Shown: positions 1 to 7,144, counted from the first letter of the stretch. The stretch: 22,601 bases of DNA from Clostridia bacterium (GCA_017436135.1 JAFSDQ010000010.1:1-22601), one strand, 5' to 3'. Notes: a model not told the origin generated them from the sequence alone. Made by a program: numbers and translations.

Positions 1-409
<409 letters not shown>

Positions 410-423
410 TCTTAAAAAACATC

Positions 424-457
424 AACGCCCAACTCGTTCGAGTTGGGCGTTTTCTTT
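424..457 (+). terminator. Intrinsic terminator of gap
   Basis: A perfect 12-bp stem (AACGCCCAACTC, 424-435, with GAGTTGGGCGTT, 440-451) with a GTTC loop is followed by TTTCTTTT. It lies 14 nt after the gap stop codon. Confidence 0.93.
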
Positions 458-482
458 TGTGTTTGGCAATTCCATATTCCCT

Positions 483-511
483 TTGACATTCACACTTTAT
501 TGTGATAGAAT
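483..511 (+). promoter_or_regulatory. Sigma-A promoter, extended -10, of the radical-SAM gene
   Basis: TTGACA (483-488), a 17-nt spacer, then TAGAAT (506-511) preceded by TGa. The predicted start (about 517-519) falls inside the Shine-Dalgarno GGGAGGTG (516-523) of the gene at 531, so the 5' UTR would be very short. Confidence 0.75.
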
Positions 512-530
512 AAACGGGAGGTGAAATTTA

Positions 531-1133
531 ATGACAATTACATACGAATTAGGAAACTCGCTCTATGTGAACATTACAAACCGTTGCAGTAATTCCTGCA
601 GCTTTTGCGTAAGAAATGACCATGATGGGGTAAACGGAAAGGATAATCTCTGGCTTGACAGAGAGCCTACCGTTGAGGAAATTAAAAAGGATTTTGAAAC
701 CCGGGATTTAGAAAAATATGATGCAGTTGTTTTCTGCGGCTACGGCGAGCCTATGATGAGAACCTACGATTTACTTGAGGTTGCAAAATGGCTTAAAGAA
801 AAAATGCCCGATTTGCAAATCAGAATAAATACAAACGGGCAGGCAAACCTTATCTGCGGCGAGGATATTACACCTAAATTAGAGGGCTTGATTGACTGTG
901 TTTCCATAAGCCTTAACGGAGAGAATGCAGAAAAATACCAAGCCGTTTGCTACAGCGACTATGGCGAGGCAGCATATCCCGCTCTTCTTGAGTTTGCAAA
1001 GCTTGCAAAGCAGTATGTTCCAAAGGTTGTGTTTACTGTTGTTGATATAATGGAAAAAGACGAAATAGAAGCCTGTCGGAAAATTGCAGAGGATTGCGGA
1101 GTTTCTTTCCGTGTCAGGGAATTTATCAATTAA
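531..1133 (+). CDS. Small radical SAM protein, TatD-linked-type family
   Basis: A 200-residue protein with the radical-SAM iron-sulfur ligand motif CX3CX2C at Cys19, Cys23 and Cys26 (NRCSNSCSFC). A GYGEP motif at residues 70-74 belongs to the SAM-binding second strand. A later strand reads CVSISLNGEN. The enzyme should carry a 4Fe-4S cluster and cleave S-adenosylmethionine in the cytosol; the substrate is unknown. The short length, the RNDHDG stretch after the cluster motif and the absence of an obvious auxiliary-cluster domain resemble the small family described as TatD-associated radical SAM (TIGR04038), but no tatD gene is visible here. The ATG at 531 has a GGGAGGTG site 7 nt upstream. The gene has its own promoter and a terminator it shares with the convergent neighbour. 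The radical-SAM assignment is firm; the subfamily is from memory of the motif pattern. Confidence 0.85.
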   Translation: MTITYELGNSLYVNITNRCSNSCSFCVRNDHDGVNGKDNLWLDREPTVEEIKKDFETRDLEKYDAVVFCGYGEPMMRTYDLLEVAKWLKEKMPDLQIRINTNGQANLICGEDITPKLEGLIDCVSISLNGENAEKYQAVCYSDYGEAAYPALLEFAKLAKQYVPKVVFTVVDIMEKDEIEACRKIAEDCGVSFRVREFIN

Positions 1134-1150
1134 ATGATTTAAATAATATA

Positions 1151-1183
1151 AAAGGGCGGTTCTCTGAACCGCCCTTTTATTAT
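1151..1183. terminator. Bidirectional terminator between convergent genes
   Basis: A perfect 12-bp stem (AAAGGGCGGTTC, 1151-1162, with GAACCGCCCTTT, 1166-1177) has a 3-nt loop. It is T-rich on both strands (TTTTATTATGTTTTTT on plus; TTTTATATTATTT on minus). It serves the radical-SAM gene on plus and the Gfo/Idh gene, whose stop is at 1189, on minus. Confidence 0.9.
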
Positions 1184-1188
1184 GTTTT

Positions 1189-2229
1189 TTAAAGCACTAC
1201 AGTTGCTTTTTTCTTAGTACTCTCGTAATGAGCCTCTACTACCTTTTGGGACATAATCGCGTCCTTTGCCGAAACAGGTACAGGACTGTTTTCCTTTATT
1301 GCTCTGCCAAAAGCATCAATTTCCTTGGTATACATATTACCAAATTCAACTGATATTTCAAGGGGCTTCAAATCCCCTCTGTTCTGGCTTGCATCATAGT
1401 CCAAACTGTCATCGCTGCAGAGAACCTCAACCTCTCCCCCCTCTTCTTGAGAGAGTGTGCCCTGGGCAAAAATACTGCCCTTTGTTCCGTAGAACTCAAG
1501 CTTGCACTTTGCTGCCGCATCGGGAATATTGAAGTTTGCATCAACCATAGCAGTTGCGCCGTTGCTCATTTTGCAAACTGCACAGCCTGCATCCTCAACC
1601 TCGTACTTAAAAATCTGGTTGCCTGCAAAGCCTGTAACCTCACTTACCTCCAGACCCGATATGTAACGGATAAGGTCGATACAATGAACGCCCATATCCA
1701 TCATAGCGCCGCCTCCTGAAAGCTTTGCTTCCTGACGCCAGCAATTTTCCATCTCGGGGTACCAGCAGGTAAACTGTGCTCTTGCACTTACAATCTCACC
1801 AATCTGACCTGAAGAAATGATTTCTTTCATCTTCTGATGGTATGCATGGAAGCGCATCATAAAGCCAACACCCAGCAAAACCCCTTCCTTCTCACATACA
1901 GCTGCAATCTCCTCTGCCTCTGCAACAGTAAGACCTACGGGCTTTTCTATGAGTATGTGCTTTTTCGCTTTTGCCGCCGCAAAGGCTTGTTCCTTATGGC
2001 AGAAAACAGGGGAAGCGATATATACTGCCTCTATTTCTTCAAGAGCAAGAAGCTCCTCTGCCTTATCAAAAGCATATTTTGCGTTATATTTTTCTCTGCA
2101 GCTCTCTGCCGCAGCCTTGTTTGTGTCCATTACAGCCACAAGCTCTGCGCTGTCGCAAAGCATCATCCCGGGCAAAGTTCTTCTGTCGGCAATACCGCCA
2201 CATCCTATAACGCCCCACTTAATCTTCAT
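1189..2229 (-). CDS. Gfo/Idh/MocA-family NAD(P)-dependent sugar oxidoreductase
   Basis: A 346-residue cytosolic dehydrogenase. The N-terminal Rossmann fold shows GVIGCGGIA at residues 6-14. EKP at 95-97 contains the conserved lysine that contacts substrate and nicotinamide. The catalytic segment GGGAMMDMGVHCIDLIRYI, starting at residue 172, supplies Asp178, His182 and Asp185 of the usual GGGxxxDxGxHxxD pattern. Family members oxidise or reduce a sugar or cyclitol hydroxyl/keto group. The length is typical. It is the last gene of a three-gene operon, starting 14 nt after the stop of the PLP aminotransferase-like gene, with AGGGGA as ribosome-binding site. A sugar dehydrogenase paired with a DegT-type aminotransferase suggests that one makes or removes a keto group the other acts on. 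The specific substrate cannot be read from the sequence. Confidence 0.9.
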   Translation of the reverse strand: MKIKWGVIGCGGIADRRTLPGMMLCDSAELVAVMDTNKAAAESCREKYNAKYAFDKAEELLALEEIEAVYIASPVFCHKEQAFAAAKAKKHILIEKPVGLTVAEAEEIAAVCEKEGVLLGVGFMMRFHAYHQKMKEIISSGQIGEIVSARAQFTCWYPEMENCWRQEAKLSGGGAMMDMGVHCIDLIRYISGLEVSEVTGFAGNQIFKYEVEDAGCAVCKMSNGATAMVDANFNIPDAAAKCKLEFYGTKGSIFAQGTLSQEEGGEVEVLCSDDSLDYDASQNRGDLKPLEISVEFGNMYTKEIDAFGRAIKENSPVPVSAKDAIMSQKVVEAHYESTKKKATVVL

Positions 2230-2243
2230 ATTTATCCCCTTTC

Positions 2244-3554
2244 TTATTTACCGCTCTGCATTTCAGCAACAGCCTCTAAAACAGCGTCTGCCATATACTT
2301 TAATTGCTCCTGTGACAATCCGTAGAGAGGAAGGTGAGTAAATCTCTTGTAAAATACCTCTTCACATACGGGACATGTCTTTGCAATCTCGTCTGAATCA
2401 TAGCCCATATCCTGAACAACCTTAAATCTGTACAAAGGTCCAAAGTGTGCAATCTGGGTAACTCCCTTTTCTTCTAACTTCTTTTTAAGAACCTGAATAT
2501 CTCCGCCGGCTTTTGCAGGGTCAATCTGCAAAAGGTAGAGGTGGAATGTAGGCTTGATTTGGTCATTGCCCAAATCCTGGGGAATTATTGCATCGTTTTC
2601 TGCAAAACGATTTGTAAGATATTCAGCAGCCGCTCTTCTCTCTGCAATAATTTCTTCATTTCTTGCAATCTGAAGTGTAAGACCAAGACCCTGAATTTCC
2701 GTTGTGGAATAGTTGCCTGCAACAAAAGGCTTTTCCTTACCGGGAATAGGTGTGATATTGTAGAGCCAATCTTTGATGGGACAAGTAAAGTCAAGTCCCA
2801 AAAATCTCGCTCTTGACATTTCGGGGCCAAAGCCGGGAATGTTTGTTGTGACTATTCCACCCTCACCAAAAGAGGTAATATTCTTAACCTCGTGGAGAGA
2901 GAATGCCGCAAAATCACCGATTGTACCAATCTTTTTACCCTTATACATTGCACCGAAAGCGTGAGCCGCATCCTCTAATACAAGAATGTCATGCTTCTTT
3001 GCAATTTCCATAATGGGATCAAGGTCAACAGGATAACCGCCGATATGTACAGGAACTATCATCTTTGTTTTTGATGTAATCTTCTTTTCTACATCCTTGG
3101 GGTCCATATTGATAGTCTTGGGGTCAACATCAGCAAAAACAAGCTTTGCTCCAATTGCCAAAGGATAAGCCATTGTTGCTACAAAGGTTATAGCAGGAAC
3201 AATAACCTCATCTCCTGCCTTCAGGTTTGCATATTTATATGCAATCTCAAAGCCTGATGTTGCGTTGGTAACAAAGGTAGATGTGGTTGTTCCCAGATAC
3301 TCGTTACAAAGCTTCTCTGCCTCTTCAACCTTTGAGCCGAGAGAGAGCTTTCCTGGAGGGGTCGCAACTGCGTCAAGCTTCTTTACCTGCTCCCACACAG
3401 CGTTGATTGCGTCCTCGTATTCCTTACCCTCGCCCTGCATCAAAAACTTGATAATTTCCATCAAGTCATGTACATTGTAATTTTCACCTACAGCCGCCCA
3501 GGGAACAGCAGTAGCACCGGTATTGTACCTGAAATCTGTCTTCTTTTCGCTCAT
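2244..3554 (-). CDS. DegT/DnrJ/EryC1/StrS-family PLP-dependent sugar aminotransferase
   Basis: A 436-residue fold-type I PLP enzyme. LEDAAHAFGAMYKGKKIGTIGD (Asp195 pairs with the pyridine nitrogen, His198 beside it) and FSLHEVKNITSFGEGG (Lys224 as the Schiff-base lysine) are the signatures of the family. The upstream TFVTNATSG block binds the cofactor phosphate. Known members transaminate keto sugars, usually nucleotide-linked, using glutamate; a few act on free or phosphorylated sugars or are dehydratases. Keeping the lysine argues against the lysine-less dehydratase branch. At 436 residues it is longer than the usual 370-400, with an N-terminal extension of about 60 residues. AAGGAG precedes the ATG. 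The gene sits 15 nt after the jelly-roll-like gene and 14 nt before the Gfo/Idh gene, in one operon. No NDP-sugar enzymes are nearby. Confidence 0.9.
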   Translation of the reverse strand: MSEKKTDFRYNTGATAVPWAAVGENYNVHDLMEIIKFLMQGEGKEYEDAINAVWEQVKKLDAVATPPGKLSLGSKVEEAEKLCNEYLGTTTSTFVTNATSGFEIAYKYANLKAGDEVIVPAITFVATMAYPLAIGAKLVFADVDPKTINMDPKDVEKKITSKTKMIVPVHIGGYPVDLDPIMEIAKKHDILVLEDAAHAFGAMYKGKKIGTIGDFAAFSLHEVKNITSFGEGGIVTTNIPGFGPEMSRARFLGLDFTCPIKDWLYNITPIPGKEKPFVAGNYSTTEIQGLGLTLQIARNEEIIAERRAAAEYLTNRFAENDAIIPQDLGNDQIKPTFHLYLLQIDPAKAGGDIQVLKKKLEEKGVTQIAHFGPLYRFKVVQDMGYDSDEIAKTCPVCEEVFYKRFTHLPLYGLSQEQLKYMADAVLEAVAEMQSGK

Positions 3555-3569
3555 TTTACATTCTCCTTT

Positions 3570-4196
3570 TTAAAATTCGGGGTCATACTTTTGTATGAAC
3601 TCCTCATAATATATTTTTCTTACTTCTATTTCTTTTATTTTCAGCATAGTACAGTAGGCGGAAAATCCCAGGTGTCCCCCTGAAATCGGCATGGGGTCAA
3701 TAAGCTCCGCTACAAGCTCATCATCAACCACCATAAAGCTATGTCCGTCTATTGCCCCGGCTGTCATTCGTACCTCTTTTCCTGCCTCGTATTTATAAGA
3801 AGAGGTGGTAGAATAGAGATTCGAGCCATAGCCAATGTTTCTCTCAATTCCCGACTTGCCCTCATACCAGCCGTTGAGTCCGCATACATAAGAGTCCCCG
3901 AGATAGTCTGTTTTATCATCCCAATTAGCACAAAAAACCGCATTTACATCCCTTGTGGCGGGAAGAACCGTTCCAATTGTAAAGGAAAACATAACATTCT
4001 CCCTGTAGTTCTCTTTCCCAAGAAGAATTCCCCCAAGGTTACCCCTCTCTGTGCCTATAAGATAGCCGTTTTCATACTTCCATTCACCGCTTTTTACATC
4101 CCAGTATTGCTCCCAGTCCTCGCCGGGGTTATAAGAGAACAAAGCCGGAGATTTTGACGCAATAATCTTTTTGCCAAGCAAGTGTATATCTTTCAC
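3570..4196 (-). CDS. Putative jelly-roll (LamG / DUF1080-like) protein, function unknown
   Basis: A protein of about 208 residues, rich in aromatics, glycine and alternating beta-strand patterns. It has WKYENGYLIG, RGNLGGILLG and an ending GGHLGFSAYCTMLKIKEIEVRKI, which resemble concanavalin-like jelly-roll folds such as DUF1080 (3-keto-glycoside-active proteins) or LamG domains. This is fold-level resemblance only. There is no signal peptide or membrane segment, so it is probably cytosolic. An open frame begins at a TTG at 4211, but GTG 4196 is the better start: GGAGGG lies exactly 7 nt upstream of it, and the 4211 codon would overlap that site. It is the first gene of the operon with the aminotransferase and the Gfo/Idh dehydrogenase, directly behind the ROK-type operator, so it probably acts on the same carbohydrate. 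Confidence 0.6.
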   Translation of the reverse strand: MKDIHLLGKKIIASKSPALFSYNPGEDWEQYWDVKSGEWKYENGYLIGTERGNLGGILLGKENYRENVMFSFTIGTVLPATRDVNAVFCANWDDKTDYLGDSYVCGLNGWYEGKSGIERNIGYGSNLYSTTSSYKYEAGKEVRMTAGAIDGHSFMVVDDELVAELIDPMPISGGHLGFSAYCTMLKIKEIEVRKIYYEEFIQKYDPEF

Positions 4197-4214
4197 CTGA
4201 AAGCCCTCCAAAAC

Positions 4215-4241
4215 TAATTTATTTACAAGATAAATAAATTA
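4215..4241. promoter_or_regulatory. Operator-like perfect palindrome, probable ROK repressor site
   Basis: TAATTTATTTA (4215-4225), a 5-nt centre CAAGA, then TAAATAAATTA (4231-4241). The 11-bp arms match perfectly. The right arm overlaps the -10 box of the leftward promoter (4238-4243) and the predicted start at about 4231 lies inside it. AT-rich palindromes of this type are the usual operators of ROK repressors (NagC/Mlc/XylR), and a ROK repressor is encoded divergently next to it. Confidence 0.8.
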
Positions 4242-4266
4242 TAGCAAGAAGCCCTCAAAATGTCAA
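4238..4266 (-). promoter_or_regulatory. Sigma-A promoter of the leftward three-gene operon
   Basis: On the minus strand TTGACA (4266-4261), a 17-nt spacer, then TATAAT (4243-4238) preceded by TGc: a consensus extended -10 promoter. Its -10 box overlaps the palindromic operator, which fits simple repression. Confidence 0.88.
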
Positions 4267-4273
4267 TAGCTTG

Positions 4274-4302
4274 TTGACATTCTTTTTGTCGGGTGCTATA
4301 AT
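4274..4302 (+). promoter_or_regulatory. Sigma-A promoter of the ROK-ThrE operon
   Basis: TTGACA (4274-4279), a 17-nt spacer, then TATAAT (4297-4302) preceded by TGc. Its -35 is separated by only 7 nt from the -35 of the leftward promoter. The start site (about 4309) shows that translation cannot begin at the in-frame TTG at 4271. Confidence 0.88.
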
Positions 4303-4325
4303 GATTTCATCTTTGATGAAGTCAT
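4301..4325. promoter_or_regulatory. Second palindrome, over the start site of the ROK promoter
   Basis: ATGATTTCATC (4301-4311), TTT, then GATGAAGTCAT (4315-4325): 11-bp arms with one mismatch, placed on the predicted transcription start. Its sequence is unrelated to the 4215-4241 palindrome, so it may bind a different protein. A 5' mRNA hairpin is less likely because transcription should start within it. Confidence 0.5.
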
Positions 4326-4360
4326 TATACAGAACATATAATAATTTTGAGGTTTTATCT

Positions 4361-5518
4361 ATGAACAAACAGGTAGCAAATTCACAGCTGATGCAGAAGA
4401 TGAACAGACTTAAGGTTTTAAATTATGTCCGCAGGCATCCCAACGCATCAAGACCTGTGATCGCAAAGGAAACAGGGTTATCTCTCCCTTCCATTACAAA
4501 TATAATTACATATCTTACATCTGTTGGAATTCTGCACCAAAGCGGTACAGAGGTCGTAACGAGAGCCGGCAGAAAAAGCGCTCTTCTGCGCCTTAATCCC
4601 TCTCTTTACGATTTTCTCTGCATATATTTTGGAGAAAATTCTGTGGTGCTTGCACGGACAGATTTAGAGGGAAATATTCTTGAAACTACGGATTTCTCAA
4701 TACAGGATATGTCCTCTGATACAATTACCGAAAAGCTTTGCGATAATGCTTTAAATTTTGTGAATGCTTCTTCTAAAATTCTGGCAATCGGTATTGCCAT
4801 ATCAGGACTTGTTCTTCCTGATAACCGCTTTGTTATGTCAGCAAGGCATAAATGGAAATCCTTTGATATTGTAAGAGTATTAAATGAAAAAACAAATATT
4901 CCTGTTTTTGTTGACAACACCTCCCTTTTAAAGGCAGTATACTATTTTGCAAAGAATGACACTGTAAGCAAGGAAAATACTCTTTTTGTTGATTTGGAAA
5001 ATGGTGTTGGTGCCGTGCAATACCTGAATGGTACCATTATAAAAGCGACAACAGGAGAAATAGGGCATACCACAGTTGACAAGGACGGTCCTCCCTGCTT
5101 CTGCGGAAACAGAGGCTGTCTTGAAGCCTTATGCTCACCAAGACAGATTGTTTCTCTCTATAAGGAGTTGTCGGGACATACCGCAACCCTTGAAGAAATC
5201 CAACATCTGCAAAGCAAGGGTGACAAATATGCAAGGGAGGCAATTCTTCATTGCGGTCAATATCTTGGAATAGGTCTGCAAACTCTTGTAAACCTTTTTA
5301 ACCCATCTGTCATAGTAATAAATACAGGGGATTATACCGACTGTCCCTCCCTTATAGATGCCGCAGCAGAAGAAATGAAGCGTCGGGCATACACTTCCCT
5401 TACAGACAACATCAGTCTTGTGTACAATAACACAAAGACGGATGCTATTTTAGGCATAACCTATAACCTTTTTGATAAGGTTTTTGATATTGCCTTTCCC
5501 CATAATATTATTGAGTAG
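4361..5518 (+). CDS. ROK-family transcriptional repressor (NagC/XylR type)
   Basis: About 385 residues from ATG 4361, which has GAGG 8 nt upstream. An in-frame TTG at 4271 lies upstream of the promoter's start site and is rejected. The N-terminal winged helix-turn-helix (about residues 15-75) contains ASRPVIAKETGLSLPSITNIITYL. The rest is a sugar-kinase-like ROK domain with the zinc motif GEIGH (232-236) plus CFCGNRGCLE (Cys246, Cys248, Cys253). The catalytic NDxN of ROK kinases is replaced by VDNTS (184-188), and no DxGxT phosphate-binding loop is seen at the start of the domain, so it should bind a sugar but not phosphorylate it. It sits divergent from a sugar-enzyme operon with a palindromic operator between them. 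It is followed with translational coupling by two ThrE-like membrane genes. Confidence 0.92.
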   Translation: MNKQVANSQLMQKMNRLKVLNYVRRHPNASRPVIAKETGLSLPSITNIITYLTSVGILHQSGTEVVTRAGRKSALLRLNPSLYDFLCIYFGENSVVLARTDLEGNILETTDFSIQDMSSDTITEKLCDNALNFVNASSKILAIGIAISGLVLPDNRFVMSARHKWKSFDIVRVLNEKTNIPVFVDNTSLLKAVYYFAKNDTVSKENTLFVDLENGVGAVQYLNGTIIKATTGEIGHTTVDKDGPPCFCGNRGCLEALCSPRQIVSLYKELSGHTATLEEIQHLQSKGDKYAREAILHCGQYLGIGLQTLVNLFNPSVIVINTGDYTDCPSLIDAAAEEMKRRAYTSLTDNISLVYNNTKTDAILGITYNLFDKVFDIAFPHNIIE

Positions 5519-5530
5519 GTGATAAAGTAT

Positions 5531-6286
5531 ATGGAAAACAATCTTTCCCAAAGAGAAATTCTTGATATAGCTACAAGCATGGGCTACCACATTTTGAAAA
5601 ACGGGGGAGAAATAAACCGTGCAGAGGATACAGCCAGGAGAATCGGTCTGGCTTATGGTATTGACTATATTCATGTTTTCGCCATTGCCTCCTCTGTTGT
5701 TATTACCACAGAAAAGGACGGCGTTTCCCTCACCCAGACAAGACGGGTGAAGTCTGTTGTCACAAATCTTGACAGAATAGACAAGTTCAACAATTTATCC
5801 CGCAGAATATGCAATGAAAAATTATCCTATGCCCAGGTCATAGAAGAAATAAAAAATATAGAAGGGCGTCATCAATACTCCCCCTGGGTTTTACGCCTTG
5901 CCTACGCTTTGATTGGCGGCTCCTTTGCAGTATTTTTTGGGGGCGCTGCAATAGAATTCCTGGTAGGCTTTCTTGTGGGCTTTTGCGTAAAGCTTGTCAT
6001 AGATTTATTTAACCATTTTCAGGCACCGCCGTTTTTTGTTAATGTCGCAGGGGCGGCGACTACTGTTATTCTGGTGAAAATTCTCTCGGAATTTTTTGGT
6101 AACTTCAACACAGAGCAAGCCATTACAGGGGTTTTAATGAACCTTGTCCCCGGAGTTTTGCTGACTAACTGTATCAGGGACTTTATTGCCACAGACTACA
6201 GTGCCGGCACGGCAAAAATTATAGAGGCATTTTTCACTGCTGCCGCCATTGCTCTCGGTGTTGCAGTTTCGGTAATCTGGAGGTAA
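5531..6286 (+). CDS. Threonine/serine exporter ThrE-like, N-terminal component (DUF1212)
   Basis: About 251 residues from ATG 5531. An in-frame GTG at 5519 is possible, but the AGGTGA that overlaps the upstream stop codon is well spaced for 5531. The soluble N-terminal part (roughly residues 1-110) carries the family pattern: LKNGGEINRAEDTARRIG, FAIASSVVITTEKDG and a TNLDRIDKFN-like segment. About four to five hydrophobic helices follow. It matches the N-terminal half of Corynebacterium ThrE (PF06738/DUF1212). In Firmicutes ThrE is commonly split into two adjacent genes, as here. The inner-membrane complex is inferred to export a small amino compound; the substrate is unproven. Its ribosome-binding site lies in the 3' end of the ROK gene, so the two are translationally coupled. 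Confidence 0.88.
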   Translation: MENNLSQREILDIATSMGYHILKNGGEINRAEDTARRIGLAYGIDYIHVFAIASSVVITTEKDGVSLTQTRRVKSVVTNLDRIDKFNNLSRRICNEKLSYAQVIEEIKNIEGRHQYSPWVLRLAYALIGGSFAVFFGGAAIEFLVGFLVGFCVKLVIDLFNHFQAPPFFVNVAGAATTVILVKILSEFFGNFNTEQAITGVLMNLVPGVLLTNCIRDFIATDYSAGTAKIIEAFFTAAAIALGVAVSVIWR

Positions 6287-6290
6287 AATT

Positions 6291-6755
6291 ATGGATTTTG
6301 TAAAATTTATTGTGCCCTGTATAGTTTCTTTTACTGCGTGCATAGGCTTTTCTCTTATTTATAACATTCACGGCAGAAATATTATTATTGCCTCCCTTTG
6401 CGGAGCTTTTTCCTGGGCAATTTATCTTATAGCAGAAATGTTTTCCCAATCAATGATTGTCCCGTATTTTATTTCGGGAATGGCAATAGCAATTTACGCC
6501 GAAGTTGCCGCATATCTTTGCCGCTCTCCAATTACGGTATATCTTATTCTGGGAATAATTCCTCTTGTGCCCGGGCTTACCATCTACCGCGCTATGGAAG
6601 CGTGCCTGACCCAGGAGCTGCAGCTTTTCGGCACAGGACTTTTAAGCACTTTGAAGATAGGCGGTTCAATTTCCTTGGGGCTTATTTTAGCCTCCTCATT
6701 TTTCAGAATTATAAGGACCTCTATCTGGCACAAAGCATCAAAAAAACAGCCGTAG
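6291..6755 (+). CDS. Threonine/serine exporter ThrE-like, C-terminal component (DUF3815)
   Basis: A 154-residue, almost wholly hydrophobic protein with about five transmembrane helices. LGIIPLVPGLTIYRAME is the PGxxxxR-type motif of the second half of ThrE-family exporters (PF12821/DUF3815). It starts 4 nt after the stop codon of the first component, with GGAGGT in that gene's last codons, so the two subunits should be made in equal amounts. The TAG stop codon (6753-6755) forms the base of the left arm of the following terminator loop, so termination occurs immediately after the gene. It is the last gene of the ROK-ThrE operon. Confidence 0.87.
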   Translation: MDFVKFIVPCIVSFTACIGFSLIYNIHGRNIIIASLCGAFSWAIYLIAEMFSQSMIVPYFISGMAIAIYAEVAAYLCRSPITVYLILGIIPLVPGLTIYRAMEACLTQELQLFGTGLLSTLKIGGSISLGLILASSFFRIIRTSIWHKASKKQP

Positions 6756-6776
6756 TTTCCTACGGCTGTTTTGGTC
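6743..6776 (+). terminator. Intrinsic terminator of the ROK-ThrE operon
   Basis: A perfect 13-bp stem (AAAACAGCCGTAG, 6743-6755, with CTACGGCTGTTTT, 6760-6772) with loop TTTC. The left arm includes the stop codon of the upstream gene. Confidence 0.9.
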
Positions 6777-7139
6777 TGTCGAAAAAGTCTATGTCTTGCA
6801 AAAATATTTTATCCTCTACGCCTTGTCCTGTTCCGCTCGCCCACCCGAGCGGAGTCGTTTTCTGCTTCGCAGAAACGATTGGGGCGTTGCCCCAAACCCC
6901 ATAAATTCGGGGTTTTAAAGGGGCAGAGCCCCTTTTTTCGAGTTTCACAAAGTGAAACGATGAACTGCGTCAGGGTCTGGCTGACGCATAGGCGTCGTCC
7001 AAATTTTAATTTGGGTAACAACACCTATACAGGGTGTCCCAAGAAATCAAGGCAACGCCGCTGATTGATTGGTTGACACATCGGAACAGGGTTCGGCAAT
7101 TCATATGCAAAGTTTTTGCTAAAATAGGGTTTTTCTACA
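6777..7139. repeat. Gene-free element: array of tandem small hairpins with imperfect terminal inverted repeats
   Basis: The 421 bases between convergent genes hold no credible gene. They contain a run of short stem-loops: 6832-6853, 6855-6878, 6879-6895, 6894-6915, 6917-6935 (with T-tail), 6942-6958, 6966-6988, 6998-7015 and 7021-7037. Arms are 5-11 bp and loops mostly 3-8 nt. The flanks are related as inverted repeats: 6777-6835 and the reverse complement of 7082-7139 both begin TGTnGAAAAA, share CTAT and GCAAAAA, and end CCTGTTCCG (about 38 of 59 aligned positions by hand). A further pair, GGCGTTGCC at 6883-6891 and its complement at 7051-7059, is nested inside. Ends TGT...ACA and flanking terminators on both sides suggest a mobile, MITE-like or REP-like intergenic element. 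No target duplication is evident. Confidence 0.65.
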
Positions 7140-7144
7140 CGCTG

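Noticed and set aside
1189..3554. Calling the two enzymes NtdC and NtdA (kanosamine synthesis)
   Set aside because: Only the family pairing and approximate lengths agree; no NtdB-type phosphatase is present and no subfamily residues could be verified.
4271..4360. TTG start giving the ROK protein 30 extra residues
   Set aside because: The codon overlaps the -35 region of the gene's own promoter, and the predicted transcript begins at about 4309.
6832..7037. CRISPR array
   Set aside because: The units are hairpins of different sequence and length, not identical repeats with regular spacers, and no cas genes are present.
6771..7064. Open frames on both strands inside the hairpin array (97 codons on plus; 71 codons at 6809-7024 on minus)
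   Set aside because: They consist of arms of inverted repeats, lack ribosome-binding sites and give low-complexity translations. They are by-products of the repeat structure.
7102..7125. Outward promoter at the right end of the hairpin element (TGcTAAAAT at 7118-7125)
   Set aside because: No acceptable -35 at 16-18 nt; the TTGACA at 7073 is far too distant.
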